Source of the DNA: Synergistaceae bacterium
Lineage (GTDB): Bacteria > Synergistota > Synergistia > Synergistales > Aminobacteriaceae
Length of the DNA: 7,332 bases
NCBI GenBank assembly: GCA_031270755.1
Contig: JAISWV010000312.1
Location: 1-7,332 of the forward strand
Direction: 5' to 3'
Made by a program: the position numbers and the translations under genes. Position 1 is the stretch's first letter; every line of letters starts with the position of its first letter. This document shows positions 6,061 through 7,332 of this stretch, in pieces. The notes beneath the pieces were generated by a model. It had not been told where the DNA came from. It searched no databases and worked only from the letters and a program-made list of their open reading frames with translations.

Positions 6061-7256
6061 CGTTCCACATTCCTTGTTTCGTAGACACATTCCATTAAGT
6101 AATCAGCTTGCAAAAGATAATGATCCAACTTTCGGATATCCGTGAGTCTGTCACTAATGCCCCCCACATAGTCCATGCTCTTCAGAAAGTTTTCAAATAG
6201 TTCTAAATTATTACCTGTACTTTGGCAGATACACAGAAGTCCGATGATAGCATCACTCTGTATAACGGTATAACACGTTTCAGGCATCATGGCATTCAGG
6301 GCGGCACACATATAGTCCTTTGGCAGATGTTTTTTGTCATGTTGTTCTTTCAATTTGAAACAAACCCATTCTTCGTCAGAGCGAAAAGCTAACTGTTCAT
6401 ACTCCGAGGAGCTGAGCGGATCGTGGCGCAGAAGATTACGCAGTGCAGTTATTCTGGGCGATTCTGCCTTTTGCTGACTATGTAAATATTTCAAAAAAGC
6501 CTGGTAAAAATAGTTAAAAAAAAGATCCGCTAACGGATAATCGCTTTCTCGGAAAGGCCGATTGCGCTCAGTAACACAGGCACGGCCAACAAGGCAATCT
6601 ATGGTGTACAAATTGTAGCAATATGATCGTACATTTTCAGCGGAAGGTGTCATATATGAGGAGATATAAGGGACACGAATATGTCTCTCCAACGCACAGT
6701 TTTTTATATAAAAGGTCATCTGTTCCAGTGCTAAGATACGAGATTTATTGCTGACCACAATCTCTGCCATGCCGCTTTCTTGATGCATAAATTCCGCGGA
6801 GAGAATGATTTCTAAAGACGGGTTCAAAACACTGAACGAATTTTCCAGCACCTCCATGCCAAGCTGGATAATACGATTGATATCAAAATCGAGATCTTTG
6901 CCCAATTCTTTGAGAAGTGCACGGTCCCAATCGTCAAAATGATTGTAAATATCCTGAATCGCATTAAATGCTTTGGAGACAGAAAATCCACTGGAAACTG
7001 TTAGGAGATGTATATTGCCAGCCAGCCATTCACGGGAAAGTACGTTACCAATACAAATCACAGCGGTATTTTCCGGTGGAAGCGTATGTGGCAGGGCATC
7101 CGCCCGTACAACATATAGCGTGTTTTCTTCCATTACGCATCCAACTTCATAAAAAACCGGCCGTCCCCAAAAAATCACAAGGTTGTCTGGCCCACGGCGC
7201 TTTGCTTGGTAGCACTCAGGCAGATAATCGCGAATAATATCCAGATTCAGCTTCAT
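6057..7256 (-). CDS. N-terminal sensor part of a split PucR/CdaR-type regulator
   Basis: A 399-residue protein that lacks a DNA-binding domain of its own. Residues 1-100 form an N-terminal ligand-type domain (NLDIIRDYLPE at the start). Residues about 120-260 look like a GAF-like sensing region (INRIIQLGMEVLENSFSV opens it). Residues about 295-395 form the degenerate GGDEF-like domain typical of CdaR/PucR proteins, ending GISDRLTDIRKLDHYLLQ and ADYLMEC. The frame then closes at TGA 6057-6059, exactly where intact relatives continue into a linker and an HTH_30 domain. That missing part lies in the next frame, and together they give about 515 residues, the normal size for the family. ATG 7256 is chosen over TTG 7286 because a double Shine-Dalgarno precedes it. 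Such regulators control catabolic or transport operons in response to small metabolites. None of the genes here is an obvious target. Confidence 0.82.
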   Translation of the reverse strand: MKLNLDIIRDYLPECYQAKRRGPDNLVIFWGRPVFYEVGCVMEENTLYVVRADALPHTLPPENTAVICIGNVLSREWLAGNIHLLTVSSGFSVSKAFNAIQDIYNHFDDWDRALLKELGKDLDFDINRIIQLGMEVLENSFSVLNPSLEIILSAEFMHQESGMAEIVVSNKSRILALEQMTFYIKNCALERHIRVPYISSYMTPSAENVRSYCYNLYTIDCLVGRACVTERNRPFRESDYPLADLFFNYFYQAFLKYLHSQQKAESPRITALRNLLRHDPLSSSEYEQLAFRSDEEWVCFKLKEQHDKKHLPKDYMCAALNAMMPETCYTVIQSDAIIGLLCICQSTGNNLELFENFLKSMDYVGGISDRLTDIRKLDHYLLQADYLMECVYETRNVER

Positions 7257-7261
7257 AATTG

Positions 7262-7274
7262 CCTCCTGCCTCCT
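7262..7274 (-). promoter_or_regulatory. Double ribosome binding site of the regulator
   Basis: The minus strand reads AGGAGGCAGGAGG and then CAATT before ATG 7256, i.e. two full Shine-Dalgarno hexamers in tandem, the nearer one five bases from the start. It settles the start codon and suggests efficient translation, unusual for a regulator. Confidence 0.7.
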
Positions 7275-7332
7275 AGACATATGCAAAAACGCGGTCTGAC
7301 ATTGTATTCATCATCAGTAGTATAGGCTTTTG
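7275..7332 (-). promoter_or_regulatory. Upstream region of the regulator, possible -10
   Basis: The minus strand has TATACT at 7324-7319 and TACAAT at 7306-7301, either of which could be a -10 element. The -35 for the first would lie outside the window and the second has only AAGCCT at the expected place. No operator repeat stands out. Too little sequence is present to decide. Confidence 0.2.

Overview
The window holds a compact block of four same-strand genes (all minus, positions 5203 down to 1) followed by a short non-coding stretch and a segment of different base composition that carries a small plus-strand gene and a minus-strand regulator, both apparently broken by reading-frame changes. 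The left part is GC-rich (two sampled 60-base lines give 60-68 % GC) and densely packed. The right part, from about 5375 onward, is visibly AT-richer (sampled lines 27-50 %). The gene content and style suggest an anaerobic bacterium of moderately high GC. A member of Synergistota would fit, but this is an impression and not a demonstration.

Minus-strand block, in transcription order: (1) a membrane protein of 536 residues with an N-terminal multi-span part fused to a spermidine-synthase-like Rossmann domain (5203-3593); (2) an RpiR-type HTH-SIS regulator (3558-2698); (3) a polytopic permease of uncertain substrate (2679-1471); (4) murJ, the lipid II flippase, which runs off the left edge after 481 visible codons (1443-1). 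The gaps are 34, 18 and 27 bases with no convincing terminator, so a single transcript from a promoter near 5250 is plausible. RpiR plus permease look like a regulator-transporter pair. MurJ and the synthase-like protein have no obvious functional tie to them.

Between 5204 and 5468 lies the promoter region of the block, a run of degenerate 8-base tandem repeats (5306-5369) and possible promoter elements facing right. A strong ribosome binding site at 5453-5460 then leads into a small gene whose best reading needs one frame change near 5499.

From 7256 down to 5710 lies a PucR/CdaR-type regulator. It is split into a 399-residue sensor part and a 116-residue HTH part by an ATGA stop/start overlap at 6057-6060. 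It converges on the small gene with only 15 bases between the two stops. No target operon for it is visible here. The two frame breaks in about 600 bases of AT-richer DNA, next to intact GC-rich genes, are the most notable feature of the window. They point to either decaying acquired DNA, sequence errors, or (for the regulator) a genuinely split two-protein version of the family.
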